A stretch of 64,000 nucleotides of DNA, taken from assembly GCF_000382225.1 (NCBI RefSeq), contig NZ_KB907803.1, forward strand, positions 62,001 to 126,000, written 5' to 3'. Below are positions 8,117 to 16,618 of this stretch, piece by piece. This stretch comes from Hymenobacter aerophilus DSM 13606. GTDB lineage: Bacteria > Bacteroidota > Bacteroidia > Cytophagales > Hymenobacteraceae. A program made the translations under genes and the position numbers. Every line of letters begins with the position of its first letter. Position 1 is the stretch's first letter. The notes beneath the pieces were generated by a model. That model saw only the letters and a list, made by a program, of their open reading frames with translations, searched no databases and was not told the DNA's origin.

Positions 8117-9388
8117 TTAGAAAGCCAGAATCACTTCCTCGATGATGTCGCAGGCTTCGTGCAGCTGCTCCTCGTTGATAACCAGCGGCGGGGCGAAGCG
8201 GATGATGTCGCCGTGGGTGGGCTTGGCCAGCACGCCGCGCTCCATCAAACTCACGCACACGTCCCAAGCCGTGCGACCGTCGGCGGCGGGCGTAATCACC
8301 ACGGCGTTCAGCAGGCCCTTTCCGCGCACCAGCTGCACCACTTCGGGGCGCTTGGCCTGCACCTGGCGCATCCGCTCGCGGAATACCTCGCCCAGGGCGC
8401 GGGCGTTTTCGGTCAGCTTTTCGTCGAGCAGCACATCGAGGGCGGCGCGCAGTACCACGCTGGCCAGCGGGTTGCCGCCGAACGTGGAGCCGTGCTGGCC
8501 GGGCTGGATGGTGAGCATAATTTCGTTGCGGGCCAGCACCGCCGACACCGGCAGCACGCCCCCGCTCAAAGCTTTGCCCAAAATCAGAATATCGGGCTGC
8601 ACGTCGTCGTAGTACACGGCCAGCAGCTCGCCGGTGCGGCCCAGGCCGGTCTGGATTTCGTCGGCAATGAACAGCACGTTGTGCTCACGGCACAGCGCGG
8701 CGGCCTTGCTCAGGTAGCCTTCCGAAGGCACCATCACGCCCGCCTCGCCCTGAATGGGCTCGACCATAAAGGCGCACACGTGCGGGTCCTGCAACGCCTC
8801 GGCCAGCGAATCGAGGTCGTCGTAGGGCACTACCTCATAGCCGGGCACGTAGGGGCCGAAGCCGGTGGTCGAGTCGGGGTCGGTGCTGAAGGAGATGATG
8901 CCGGTGGTGCGGCCGTGGAAGTTGTGCTCGGCCACCAGAATGCGGGCCTGGTTGGGGGCAATGCCCTTCTCCTGGTAGCCCCACTTGCGGGCCAGCTTGA
9001 GGGCCGTTTCCACGGCCTCGGCGCCCGAGTTCATCAGCAGAGCCTTATCATACTTGAACAGCTCGCAGAGCTGCTTTTCGGCCGGGCCGAGCTGGTCGTT
9101 GAAGAAGGCGCGGCTCGTGAGCGTGAGGCGCTGGGCCTGCTCGGTGAGAGCCCCAATGATGCGCGGGTGGCAGTGGCCCTGGTTCACGGCCGAGTAAGCC
9201 GACAGGAAGTCGAAGTAGTGCTTGCCCTCCACGTCCCACAGATGTACGCCTTCGCCCCGGCTCAGCACCACGGGCAGCGGGTGGTAGTTGTGGGCCCCGT
9301 ACTGGTCTTCCAGCGCCATAATTTCCTGGCTGCGGGACTGGTCGGTGGCAGAGTGCGTGGGGGCGGGAGCGTGGGAGGTGGTGGACAT
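8117..9388 (-). CDS. rocD: Ornithine aminotransferase
   Basis: 423 residues, a full-length class III PLP aminotransferase. It moves the delta-amino group of ornithine to 2-oxoglutarate, giving glutamate semialdehyde for proline or glutamate. Visible features are [20 protein letters not shown] (PLP phosphate region), [14 protein letters not shown] (Asp to pyridine N) and [10 protein letters not shown] with the PLP lysine. [18 protein letters not shown] near the N-terminus is specific for ornithine aminotransferases. No arginase lies nearby. Confidence 0.95.
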   Translation of the reverse strand: MSTTSHAPAPTHSATDQSRSQEIMALEDQYGAHNYHPLPVVLSRGEGVHLWDVEGKHYFDFLSAYSAVNQGHCHPRIIGALTEQAQRLTLTSRAFFNDQLGPAEKQLCELFKYDKALLMNSGAEAVETALKLARKWGYQEKGIAPNQARILVAEHNFHGRTTGIISFSTDPDSTTGFGPYVPGYEVVPYDDLDSLAEALQDPHVCAFMVEPIQGEAGVMVPSEGYLSKAAALCREHNVLFIADEIQTGLGRTGELLAVYYDDVQPDILILGKALSGGVLPVSAVLARNEIMLTIQPGQHGSTFGGNPLASVVLRAALDVLLDEKLTENARALGEVFRERMRQVQAKRPEVVQLVRGKGLLNAVVITPAADGRTAWDVCVSLMERGVLAKPTHGDIIRFAPPLVINEEQLHEACDIIEEVILAF

Positions 9389-9419
9389 AAGCGGGGCGGG
9401 GGTTAAAGGGTGATATGCC

Positions 9420-9427
9420 CAAAGTTA
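9420..9427 (-). promoter_or_regulatory. -7 box upstream of rocD
   Basis: Minus-strand TAACTTTG matches TAnnTTTG, 31 nt upstream of the rocD ATG. A -33 partner is not clear. Confidence 0.5.
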
Positions 9428-9483
9428 CGCAAAACCCGCCGGGCCCGCCCCGCCGGCGAGAGTCCGGAAGCCGGCCCAGGCCC

Positions 9484-9491
9484 TATCTTTA
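9484..9491 (+). promoter_or_regulatory. -7 box of ridA
   Basis: TATCTTTA, one base from TAnnTTTG, ends 4 nt before the ridA ATG at 9496. This suggests a leaderless transcript. Confidence 0.55.
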
Positions 9492-9495
9492 CGCT

Positions 9496-9885
9496 ATGCA
9501 AGTTCTTCATCATCCGGATGCCCCCGCCGCGGTGGGCCCCTACGCCCAGGCCATCGAGGCCAACGGGTTCGTGTTCTGCTCGGGCCAGACGCCCATCGTG
9601 CCCACTTCGGGCAAAGTGGAGGCGCTGACCATCGAAGACCAGACCCGGCAGGTGCTGGCCAACCTGGCCACCGTGCTGTCGGCCCGCGGCCTGGGCCTGG
9701 CCGACATCGTGAAAACGACCGTTTTCCTGAAGAACTTCGCCGATTTTCCGCGCATGAACGCCGTGTACGCCGAGTGTTTCGGCGCGCACCGCCCGGCCCG
9801 CAGCACCGTCGAGGTGTCGCGGCTGCCGCTCGATGCGCTGGTGGAGATTGAGTGCGTGGCCCTGCTGCCACCGGCCGGCCGATGA
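9496..9885 (+). CDS. ridA: RidA family reactive intermediate/imine deaminase
   Basis: 129 residues, normal for the family. RidA trimers hydrolyse reactive enamine/imine intermediates made by PLP enzymes. Conserved points are AVGPYAQAIEANGFVFCSGQ near the N-terminus, the substrate-binding Arg in RPARSTVEVSRLPLDALVEIE, and the C-terminal Glu of VEIECVA. The ATG at 9496 gives the standard N-terminus. It overlaps the next gene by 4 nt (ATGA). The divergent neighbour rocD is a PLP enzyme, a sensible context. Confidence 0.93.
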   Translation: MQVLHHPDAPAAVGPYAQAIEANGFVFCSGQTPIVPTSGKVEALTIEDQTRQVLANLATVLSARGLGLADIVKTTVFLKNFADFPRMNAVYAECFGAHRPARSTVEVSRLPLDALVEIECVALLPPAGR

Positions 9886-10082
9886 GCAGCGCCCGCCTGG
9901 CCGCGTTCCTGACCAAACCCCTGCTGCCCGGCGACTTTTACCTCACGCCCGAGGGCTACATGGTGTTCACCGAGCAGTACCACCGCCGCCGGGGCTTTTG
10001 CTGCGGCAACGGCTGCCGGCACTGCCCGTGGCAGGGGGCAAAAGGCGAAAAGCCGGGCGCTAACGAGAAATCCGACGGCTAA
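9882..10082 (+). CDS. DUF5522 small Cys-rich protein
   Basis: 66 residues. It starts inside the ridA stop (ATGA overlap), so translation is probably coupled. The core is LTPEGYMVFTEQYHRRRGFC followed by CGNGCRHCPW, four cysteines and a histidine in a compact C-terminal knuckle, which is the DUF5522 signature. The clustered cysteines suggest metal binding. The last ~16 residues are charged and not conserved-looking. Function unknown. Confidence 0.85.
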   Translation: MSSARLAAFLTKPLLPGDFYLTPEGYMVFTEQYHRRRGFCCGNGCRHCPWQGAKGEKPGANEKSDG

Positions 10083-10117
10083 TTGGCTATTTTTCAGGGC
10101 GCGGGTTTTGTTCCTGC

Positions 10118-10146
10118 CGGAATATTCCGATCTTTGCGGCCCTGTT
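10118..10146 (+). promoter_or_regulatory. rpmB promoter (TTG-N18-GATCTTTG)
   Basis: TTG at 10118-10120, an 18-nt spacer, then GATCTTTG at 10139-10146, close to the Bacteroidota consensus. It leaves a leader of about 30 nt before the rpmB ATG. Confidence 0.6.
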
Positions 10147-10179
10147 TTTCCGAATTGAAACCACTAAGTTCCTGATATC

Positions 10180-10419
10180 ATGGCCCGAGTTTGTGATCTG
10201 ACCGGCAAGCGTACCCGCGTAGGCAACAACGTTTCGCACGCCAACAACAAAACCAAGCGCAAGTTCTACCCGAACCTGCAGAAGAAGCGTTTCTACATCC
10301 CCGAGCAGGACGCCTGGGTTACGTTGAAAGTAGCTACCAGCACCATCCGCACCATCAACAAGAACGGCATCATGGCCGTCCTCAAGAAGGCTAAGGAGCA
10401 GGGCTTCATCACTTACTAG
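10180..10419 (+). CDS. rpmB: 50S ribosomal protein L28
   Basis: 79 residues, the usual Bacteroidota length. It starts [20 protein letters not shown] and contains [18 protein letters not shown] and the C-terminal [10 protein letters not shown] typical of L28. It has its own promoter and a strong hairpin after it. In many Bacteroidota rpmB sits directly before rpmG and the DUF4295 gene. Here those lie about 13 kb away on the other strand. Confidence 0.98.
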   Translation: MARVCDLTGKRTRVGNNVSHANNKTKRKFYPNLQKKRFYIPEQDAWVTLKVATSTIRTINKNGIMAVLKKAKEQGFITY

Positions 10420-10461
10420 CCTGCCCGTTTCTCTGTAGAGAGAAAGAAGCCGACTGGTTAG

Positions 10462-10524
10462 CACAAAGCTTCCGCGGCAGAACCCGATTGTACGTCAATC
10501 CGGTTCTGCCGCGGAAGCTTTGTG
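10462..10524. terminator. Strong hairpin after rpmB
   Basis: Perfect 23-bp arms (CACAAAGCTTCCGCGGCAGA plus 3) with a 17-nt loop, beginning 43 nt after the rpmB stop. No clear poly-T follows. It may terminate rpmB or be another member of the palindrome population. Confidence 0.65.
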
Positions 10525-10689
10525 TGGTTGCGGGTAGGCGGCTGGGGCCAGCTGCTGGCCCGGGTGGGGGCGGCTTTGGGCTGAACAGGCCCGGCCTGGT
10601 AGAATGGTCAGGCTTGCCTGACCGGGCCGAATCCGTAACTTCCGGCCCCGCTGCCGCACTCCGCGCCGGTGGCTTGTCTGCACGGCCAT

Positions 10690-12339
10690 ATGCCCGCTAT
10701 CTGCTTTTCTTCGCGTTTGAAGCCGCTGTGCCTGGCGGCCGGTTTGCTGCTGGCCACGGGCCCGGCTTTCGCCCAGCCAACCCCGGCGGCCAGTTCCGCG
10801 CCAGCCGCCGAGAGCCTCAGCCCGGCTTTCCATAAGCAGCGGCGCGAGCTGCTGCGGCAGGCGCTGCCGCCGGGGGCCGTGGCTGTGCTGTTTGCCGCGC
10901 CCGTGCGCAACCGCGCCAACGATGTAAACTACATCTACCACCAGAACCCCGATTTCTACTACCTCACCGGCTACCAAGAGCCCGATGCGGTGCTGGTGCT
11001 GTTCAAGGAACCGCAAACGGTGAGCGGCCAGCCGGGCATTACCGAGGCCCTGTTTGTGCAGCCCCGCGACCCCCGCCGCGAGCAGTGGACCGGCCGCCGG
11101 CTGGGTGCCGAGGGCGCTAAAAAGCAGCTGCAACTCCAGTTCGCGGCCGACAACACGGAGTTTGCCAAGGCCGGTATCAAGTGGGCCGGGTTCAGCAGCG
11201 TGCAGTTTCTGGACCTGCCCGCCGATGTGCGCGACAGCCCCGCCGACCCGGCCGACCTCTTCGACCTGCTGGCCACGTTTCGCCGCCAGGCCGCCGTGCC
11301 AACCGATTTCAACCCCGAGCAGGAGGCTCTCTACCAAACCATGCAGCAACGGGGCATCGCCAATGCCGACCGCCTGCGGCCGATGCTCGAAAACCTGAGC
11401 CGGCAGCAGCCGGCCGTGGCCCAGGACGACTACGTGCAGCGCTACCTGAAAGCCACCACCGAAACCGAGCGGCGGCAGGCGCTGGCCGCCCGGCCCGTTT
11501 TGCGCTTCACGGCCCAGGCCCTCAATAGCGCCCTAAATGAACTGCGGGCCGTGAAAACGGCCGAGGAAATGGCCCTGCTCCGGCGCGCCGTACGCATCAG
11601 CGCCGCCGGCCAGCGCGAGGTGATGAAGGCCGCCCACGCTGGCTTGGGCGAGCGGGAGCTACAGGGCATCCACGAATTTGTGTACCGCAAGTACGACGCC
11701 GAGTTTGAGGGTTACCCTAGCATTGTGGGCGCCGGGGCCAACGGCTGCATTCTGCACTACGAAACCAACAATAAGCCCCTCGTGGGCAACGATTTGGTGC
11801 TCATGGACTGCGGCGCCGAGTACCGCGGCTACTCGGCCGATGTGACGCGCACCATCCCGCCCAGCGGCAAGTTCAGCCCCGCCCAGCGCCAGATTTACGA
11901 GCTGGTGCTGGCGGCCCAGGAGGCCGGTTTTGCTGCCAGCCAGCCCGGCGCCGCCTTCCAGGCCCCCGACCAGGCGGCCCGCCAGGTGGTAACCGCCGGG
12001 TTGCTGAAGCTCGGCATCATCAAGCAACCCGAGGAAGCGCGGCGCTACTTCCCGCACGGCACCAGCCACTACCTGGGCCTCGATGTGCACGACCGGGGCA
12101 GCTACGGCCCGCTGGCGGCCGGCAACGTAATAACAGTCGAGCCCGGCATCTACATCCCCGAAGGCAGCCCCTGCGACCCGAAGTGGTGGAACATCGGCGT
12201 GCGCATCGAAGACGACCTGCTCATCACGCCCACCGGCTACGAAAACCTCTCGCGTGAAGCCCCCCGCACCGTGGCCGATATCGAGGCCCTGATGGCCCAG
12301 CCCAGCGCCCTCGACGGGTTTACGCTGCCACAACTATAA
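10690..12339 (+). CDS. pepP: Secreted Xaa-Pro aminopeptidase (aminopeptidase P)
   Basis: 549 residues from ATG 10690. A signal peptide (CLAAGLLLATGPAFAQ) indicates export. The N-terminal AMP_N domain (about residues 45-270) shows NYIYHQNPDFYYLTGYQEPD. The C-terminal pita-bread metallopeptidase carries the two-metal ligands: Asp pair in LMDCGAEYRGYSADVTRT, His in PHGTSHYLGLDVHD, Glu in VITVEPGIYIP and Glu in NIGVRIEDD. It removes N-terminal residues before proline, probably from periplasmic peptides. The ATG 7 codons upstream gives a worse signal peptide. Confidence 0.93.
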   Translation: MPAICFSSRLKPLCLAAGLLLATGPAFAQPTPAASSAPAAESLSPAFHKQRRELLRQALPPGAVAVLFAAPVRNRANDVNYIYHQNPDFYYLTGYQEPDAVLVLFKEPQTVSGQPGITEALFVQPRDPRREQWTGRRLGAEGAKKQLQLQFAADNTEFAKAGIKWAGFSSVQFLDLPADVRDSPADPADLFDLLATFRRQAAVPTDFNPEQEALYQTMQQRGIANADRLRPMLENLSRQQPAVAQDDYVQRYLKATTETERRQALAARPVLRFTAQALNSALNELRAVKTAEEMALLRRAVRISAAGQREVMKAAHAGLGERELQGIHEFVYRKYDAEFEGYPSIVGAGANGCILHYETNNKPLVGNDLVLMDCGAEYRGYSADVTRTIPPSGKFSPAQRQIYELVLAAQEAGFAASQPGAAFQAPDQAARQVVTAGLLKLGIIKQPEEARRYFPHGTSHYLGLDVHDRGSYGPLAAGNVITVEPGIYIPEGSPCDPKWWNIGVRIEDDLLITPTGYENLSREAPRTVADIEALMAQPSALDGFTLPQL

Positions 12340-12383
12340 GCTGCCGGAGCAACCTGAACCGGCAGCGGCCCGCGCCTCACCCG

Positions 12384-12812
12384 CTACTCGCCGCGCAGGC
12401 GGGCGGCGTAGTCGTCGGGCAGCAGGCGCAGCTTGCGGGTGTTGTAGTCGAAGCAGAGCATGCCAGTTTTGGCCCGCGCAATTTCGCGGCCGCTGGTGGT
12501 GGCCACGGCGTACACGAGGTCGAAGCCGTACTTGTTGAGGTCGTCGGCGGCCATCTGGATGCGCAGCACGTCGCCGTGGAAACCTTCGCCCTTGTACTCG
12601 ATGGCTACGTCGGCCATGATGTGGCCCAGGCCGGTGGCGGGGTCGAACTCGGGCTGGCCGAGGTGGGCCAGAAATTGCACCCGGGCTTCATGGAGCAGGC
12701 TCAGCAGGGCGTCGTTGCCCAGGTGGGCGCCGTAGTTGAGGTCGGTGATGCGAATGGGCAGCTCGACGGTGAACAGGAATTTATCGGGCAGATTGACTTT
12801 GACGCGGGGCAT
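12384..12812 (-). CDS. Acyl-CoA thioesterase (hotdog/4HBT family)
   Basis: 142 residues from ATG 12810-12812. The frame extends to 12869, but that part lies in repeat DNA. The N-terminal ITDLNYGAHLGNDALLSLLHEAR matches the YbgC/FadM-type 4HBT catalytic helix with its Asp. Mid-protein VAIEYKGEGFHGDVLRI and a C-terminal REIARAKTGMLCFD complete the hotdog fold. It probably hydrolyses acyl-CoA in the cytoplasm. Substrate unknown. Flanked upstream by a palindrome. Confidence 0.87.
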   Translation of the reverse strand: MPRVKVNLPDKFLFTVELPIRITDLNYGAHLGNDALLSLLHEARVQFLAHLGQPEFDPATGLGHIMADVAIEYKGEGFHGDVLRIQMAADDLNKYGFDLVYAVATTSGREIARAKTGMLCFDYNTRKLRLLPDDYAARLRGE

Positions 12813-12857
12813 GGGTTTTGGTGCTTGGTGCCTTGTGGGTAGAACTTCACTGCTGAC

Positions 12858-12964
12858 AAAGAACGTCATTCAGAGCGCAGCGAAGAATCTCGCGGACTGA
12901 CACTGCAACAGTAATCTGACATTAGCACGCGAGATTCTTCGCTGCGCTCTGAATGACGTTCTTT
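12858..12964. repeat. Palindromic intergenic repeat, GTCATTCTGAGC/GAAGAATCTCGCG type
   Basis: Perfect 37-bp arms at 12858-12894 and 12928-12964 starting AAAGAACGTCATTCAGAGCG. It is nested inside a second, looser inverted repeat of 7-mer-like units (GGTGCTTGGTGCC on the left, CTAAGCACGAAGCACT on the right). Sits between divergent thioesterase and mnmD genes. Confidence 0.93.
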
Positions 12965-13009
12965 ACATCCAACTAAGCACGAAGCACTACCCACTAAGCA
13001 CTAAAAACC

Positions 13010-13687
13010 ATGCACCCCAACGTGCAACTCCGCCCCACCGCCGACGGCTCGGGCACGCTCTATGTTCCGGCCCTCGATGAGCATTACCACAGCACCCACG
13101 GGGCCGTGCAGGAAGCCCGCCACGTGTACCTGGGGGCCGGTCTGGAGCCGGCCCTGGGCGCCGCTACCGGCCCGGTGCGGGTGCTGGAAGTGGGCTTCGG
13201 CACCGGCCTGAACGCGCTGCTGACGCTGGAGCGCAGCCGCACGGCCCCGGCACCCATCCGCTACGACACCGTGGAGAAGCACCCGCTGCCCTGGGAGCTG
13301 GTGCGCGGGCTGGCCACGGCCCCCGAGTTGCAGCAGCCACCGCTGCCCGCGTTTCGGCAGCAACTGCACGAGTCGGTTTGGGAGCAGCCGGTGGCCCTCA
13401 CGGCGGCCTTCACGCTGCGCAAGCTGGCCGGCGAGCTGCAGAACCTGGCGCTGGAACCGGAAGCATATCAGGTTATCTACTTCGATGCCTTCGCCCCCGA
13501 CAAGCAGCCTAATATGTGGACTGAGGATGTATTCGGGCAGCTGTACGCGGCCGCCGCGCCGGGCGGCTGCCTGGTGAGCTACTGCGCCAAGGGCAGCTTC
13601 AAGCGCAGCCTGCGGGCCACGGGCTGGCAGGTGGAGGGCATCCCCGGCCCGCCCGGCAAGCGCGAGATGACGCGAGCGTGGCGGTAA
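13010..13687 (+). CDS. mnmD: tRNA 5-methylaminomethyl-2-thiouridine methyltransferase MnmD
   Basis: 225 residues. The SAM-binding motif LEVGFGTGLNALL is at about 62-74, and the DUF752-type active-site stretch YFDAFAPDKQPNMWTEDVF is at about 158-176. The enzyme makes the final methylation of mnm5s2U at the tRNA wobble position. The C-terminal PGPPGKREMTRAWR matches this group. In E. coli the activity is fused to an FAD oxidase (MnmC). Here it is the stand-alone methyltransferase, as is usual in Bacteroidota. Confidence 0.93.
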   Translation: MHPNVQLRPTADGSGTLYVPALDEHYHSTHGAVQEARHVYLGAGLEPALGAATGPVRVLEVGFGTGLNALLTLERSRTAPAPIRYDTVEKHPLPWELVRGLATAPELQQPPLPAFRQQLHESVWEQPVALTAAFTLRKLAGELQNLALEPEAYQVIYFDAFAPDKQPNMWTEDVFGQLYAAAAPGGCLVSYCAKGSFKRSLRATGWQVEGIPGPPGKREMTRAWR

Positions 13688-13749
13688 AAGCCTACAGTAG
13701 GTCGGAGCAAGCCCCCCCCGACCTGTTCAAAAAGCACCTCGCAAGTAGT

Positions 13750-14001
13750 GTGAACGGCCTAAATAGTAGCGTGAATGACTAAAGAGAAGGCATGAACAGT
13801 TTTCCGGAAGGCGTGAACAGTTTTCCGGAAGGCGTGAACAGTTTGCCGGATGATGTGAATGAGCTTCCGGAAGGCGTGAATGAGCTTCCGGAAGGCGTGA
13901 AAGACGTTGCGGAAAGTGGGAACGGTCTTCCGGAAGATGTGAAGGACGTTGCGGAGGATGTGAACGAGCTTCCGGAAGGCGTGAGTGGGCTTCCGGATGG
14001 C
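13750..14001 (+). repeat. 12-unit 21-bp tandem array
   Basis: Twelve consecutive 21-nt units in perfect register with no indels. The consensus is like GTGAACGAGCTTCCGGAAGGC. Units 1-2 (13750-13791) are degenerate and carry stop codons. Units 3-12 stay open and encode heptads of the type V-N-E-L-P-E-G. The complementary strand encodes heptads of the type F-R-K-x-V-H-A. It lies between mnmD and the DUF2157 gene. Confidence 0.95.
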
Positions 14002-14013
14002 AAAGAGGACTAA
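13792..14013 (+). CDS. Possible heptapeptide-repeat protein encoded by the 21-bp array
   Basis: 73 residues, almost entirely ten heptads (VNSFPEG, VNELPEG, VKDVAED and variants) and a KED tail. The ATG arises where the V codon of the unit is ATG, and AGAGAAGG lies just before it, which could act as a ribosome-binding site. The preceding unit holds an in-frame TAA. A hydrophobic residue at positions 1 and 4 of each heptad recalls a coiled coil, but the proline in each unit argues against it. The protein is acidic. It may be only an open frame through a repeat array. Confidence 0.3.
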   Translation: MNSFPEGVNSFPEGVNSLPDDVNELPEGVNELPEGVKDVAESGNGLPEDVKDVAEDVNELPEGVSGLPDGKED

Positions 14014-14071
14014 TCTGAAACGAGAAAGCGGCCTGGGAGGGCCCTTGACGGGGTTTTCACGGCATCCTGCG

Positions 14072-14079
14072 TAAGTTGC
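14072..14079 (+). promoter_or_regulatory. Candidate -7 box of the DUF2157 gene
   Basis: TAAGTTGC, a TAnnTTTG-like box with one mismatch, 7 nt before the ATG at 14087. Confidence 0.35.
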
Positions 14080-14086
14080 CGCCCTT

Positions 14087-15325
14087 ATGAGTCGAAATCT
14101 ACTGGAAACGGATGGGCCGGAGTGGGTGCGGCGGGGCGTGATAAGCGAGGCGCAGCGCGAGCAGCTGCTGGCCCTGTACCCCGCCGAGGCCAACGCCATC
14201 GGGCTGCTGCCGCTGCTGGGCTCCCTGCTGGTGCTGCTGAGCGCGCTGAGCGTGGTGGCGGCCAACTGGCAGAGCCTGCCCGAGCTGCTGCGGCTGGGGC
14301 TGCTGCTGGCCACGCTGGTGGCCGCCTACGCGGGCGGCGAGTACTTCCGGCGGCGCGGCAATACCAGTCTGGGCATGGGCCTGGTGGCGCTGGGGCTCGT
14401 AGTGTTCGGGGCCAGTATCGTGCTCACCAGCCAGCTCTACCAGCTCATTGGCTACGACCTGACCGGGCTGCTGGCCTGGGCTGTGGCCGGCATGGGCCTC
14501 ACTTGGCTCTACCGCAGCCGGCTGCTGTTTCTGCTCACCGTCGTCATCAGCGGCATCGTGCAGGGCTACAACACCGGCCAGCTCGGCGCCTTTAGCTACC
14601 TCACGGCCGCCGGCACGGCCCTGGGGCTGGGCCTGTACTGGTGGCGCCGGCCCGACGCGCTGCTCGGCGGCGTGCTGGCCGGCGGCCTGCTCTGGCAGGC
14701 GGCGCTGCTGATAAACCACCTGCACGTCAAAATCACCTGGTTCTTCATTCCGGCCATGCTCGTGTACGCCCTCGGCGACTGGCAGGCCGACCGCCCCGCT
14801 GGCCGCGCCCTGCAGGGTCCGCCGCTGGCCGCCGCCTTCCTGTTTACGCTGGGGCTGGCCCTGTTTGGCGAATCGGACTTCTACGCCGGGCAGCTGCGGG
14901 CGCCGCTGGTGCCCTACCTGGCCGCGTTGGGGGCCGTGCTGGCTCTCTCGTTGGTAGGCAAGCAGCGCCGCGGCCGCCTCAGTGGGGCTACCGACTGGTT
15001 GCTGTTGCTGCCGGGCTTCTATTTCACGGGCGGATTGCCGCTGGCCATTGCCACGCTGGTGGTGCTGTACGCCTACTCGGGCAGCGTGCTGTTGCGCGCC
15101 CACCAAGAGCAAAACCCCGACCGTGTGACGCTGGGCACCGTGCTGTTCGTGCTGACTACCGCCGTGGCCTACTTCAAGCTGACGTGGGGCTTCTTCGATA
15201 AGTCGTTGTTTTTCCTGCTGGGCGGACTGCTGCTGCTGGGCCTGGGCTGGTGGCTGCAACGGCGCGCCGCCCGCACCCTGGCCGCCGCTAATGCCACCGC
15301 CGCTTCTGCCGCCCCCAAGCCATGA
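14087..15325 (+). CDS. DUF2157 domain multi-pass membrane protein
   Basis: 412 residues. The N-terminal ~35 residues are soluble (WVRRGVISEAQREQLLALYP), a pattern seen at the start of DUF2157 proteins. At least ten hydrophobic helices follow. DUF2157 proteins are inner-membrane proteins of unknown function. It overlaps the next gene by 4 nt, and in Bacteroidota the DUF2157 plus GDYXXLXY pairing recurs, so the two products probably work together. Confidence 0.87.
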   Translation: MSRNLLETDGPEWVRRGVISEAQREQLLALYPAEANAIGLLPLLGSLLVLLSALSVVAANWQSLPELLRLGLLLATLVAAYAGGEYFRRRGNTSLGMGLVALGLVVFGASIVLTSQLYQLIGYDLTGLLAWAVAGMGLTWLYRSRLLFLLTVVISGIVQGYNTGQLGAFSYLTAAGTALGLGLYWWRRPDALLGGVLAGGLLWQAALLINHLHVKITWFFIPAMLVYALGDWQADRPAGRALQGPPLAAAFLFTLGLALFGESDFYAGQLRAPLVPYLAALGAVLALSLVGKQRRGRLSGATDWLLLLPGFYFTGGLPLAIATLVVLYAYSGSVLLRAHQEQNPDRVTLGTVLFVLTTAVAYFKLTWGFFDKSLFFLLGGLLLLGLGWWLQRRAARTLAAANATAASAAPKP

Positions 15326-15903
15326 CCGAGCCGCTGCTTTCTCCCCTTGGTCCGACGCCGGCCGCCGCGCCGGCCCTGCCGACCCACCACCGCCGCTGGC
15401 TGCTGTGGCTGGTGGCGGCGCAGGTGCTGTTCGTGCTGGGCGTGGCCGCAGCCGGCTACGCCACCGCCGCGCTGGGCCGCAACATCACGCTGCAAACCGA
15501 GCCCGTCGACCCGCGCGATTTCCTCTACGGCGACCATCTTCGCCTGCGCTACCAGATCAGTGAGCTGCCCGGCAGCCTGTGGCGCGGTGCCAAACAGCCC
15601 CGCCGCAAAGACGCCGCCTACGTGCTGCTCGAACCCCAGCCCACCGGCGCCGACAACTACGTGGCCGTGGGCATCTATCCCGAAGCGCCCGCCACCACTG
15701 GCCCGCAAGTAGTATTGCGCGGCTCGGTGCAGGACGTGTGGCGGCGCGGCCTGCGCCTGCGCTACGGCCTGGAGCGCTACTACGTGCCCGAAACCATGAC
15801 CCGCCAGCTGCGCCACCGCCGTCGCCTGCGCGTGCAAGTCAGCATTGCCCCCTGGGGCCAGGCCCGCATCACGCAGGTTGATACGCTGGGCGTGGTACGG
15901 TGA
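15322..15903 (+). CDS. GDYXXLXY domain membrane-anchored protein
   Basis: 193 residues. One N-terminal membrane helix (LLWLVAAQVLFVLGVAAAGY) is followed by an extracytoplasmic domain. The name-giving motif is present as GDHLRLRYQIS, with His in place of the usual Tyr. A second signature, LRLRYGLERYYVPE, is near residue 150. Starts within the stop of the DUF2157 gene (ATGA), so translationally coupled. Biochemical function unknown. Confidence 0.87.
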   Translation: MTEPLLSPLGPTPAAAPALPTHHRRWLLWLVAAQVLFVLGVAAAGYATAALGRNITLQTEPVDPRDFLYGDHLRLRYQISELPGSLWRGAKQPRRKDAAYVLLEPQPTGADNYVAVGIYPEAPATTGPQVVLRGSVQDVWRRGLRLRYGLERYYVPETMTRQLRHRRRLRVQVSIAPWGQARITQVDTLGVVR

Positions 15904-15912
15904 AGTGCTGAA

Positions 15913-16018
15913 CGCCTGTCATCCTGAGCGCAGCGAAGGACCTTATCACGTGAAAACGGGTTGTTGTTACGGCCGTTTAAGCGTGATAAGGTCCTTCGCA
16001 AGCTTAGGATGACAGGCG
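15913..16018. repeat. Palindromic intergenic repeat, GTCATCCTGAGC family
   Basis: Arms of about 38 bp starting CGCCTGTCATCCTGAGCGCA, imperfect (GCGCAGCG against GCAAGCTT). It sits between convergent genes (GDYXXLXY and exbD), so it may also act as a terminator. Confidence 0.9.
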
Positions 16019-16025
16019 GGTGCTG

Positions 16026-16523
16026 TTACCGCGCCGCCAACAGTTCCTTATCGGCTTTGGTCAAATCAACCAACGCGTATTTGCGCTGGCCGGTGATGTT
16101 CATTTCGTCCAGCACATCGACCAGGCTTTGGTAGCTGGCCTGGTTGCTGGGCTTGATGAGCACCACGCCGCCGGGCTGCTGCTGAAACCGGAGCAGCACC
16201 TGGCGTAGGCCGTCGGCGGCCAGGGTGGTGCGGTGCAGCTGGTCGGTGGCCGGGCTGGGGGTGAGGCCGAAGAAGTAGCGCACCTCGCTGTCCTTGTCCA
16301 GCAGCAGCGTCAGGGCTTTTTTCGGGTCGATGGGGGTTTCAGGCCCCGGCGTGGGCATGGCCAGCTCCATCACGCTGGGCTTGTTGAAGGTGGTGGTGAG
16401 CATGAAGAACGTCAGCAGCAGAAAAGCCAGGTCTACCATCGGCGTCATGTCGGGGTGGAAGGCGCGTTTGGTGGCGCGGGGCTTGCCGGATTTGGGGGCG
16501 GCGGTAGGTTGGATGCTGGCCAT
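16026..16523 (-). CDS. exbD: ExbD/TolR family biopolymer transport protein
   Basis: 165 residues. A short cytoplasmic N-terminus with FHPDMTPMVDLAFLLLTFFM supplies the conserved membrane Asp of ExbD/TolR proton channels. A periplasmic domain follows. It energises TonB-dependent or Tol-type outer-membrane processes together with an ExbB/TolQ partner. No exbB or tonB is adjacent, so the partner must be encoded elsewhere. Bacteroidota often carry several exbD paralogues. Confidence 0.9.
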   Translation of the reverse strand: MASIQPTAAPKSGKPRATKRAFHPDMTPMVDLAFLLLTFFMLTTTFNKPSVMELAMPTPGPETPIDPKKALTLLLDKDSEVRYFFGLTPSPATDQLHRTTLAADGLRQVLLRFQQQPGGVVLIKPSNQASYQSLVDVLDEMNITGQRKYALVDLTKADKELLAAR

Positions 16524-16618
16524 GCTGTTGGAAGTTTAGTGGAACATAGCCCTTCAACGATGCAGCGAGGCGCCGTATTGCGCGGGGCCAGTTTCCCGCA
16601 GAGGTTCGCAGAGCCATT

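Noticed and set aside
13759..14313. 184-codon minus-strand frame through the 21-bp array (FRKTVHA heptads)
   Set aside because: It extends into the 5' part of the DUF2157 gene in antisense. Openness follows from the repeat unit. Kept as an observation, not as a gene.
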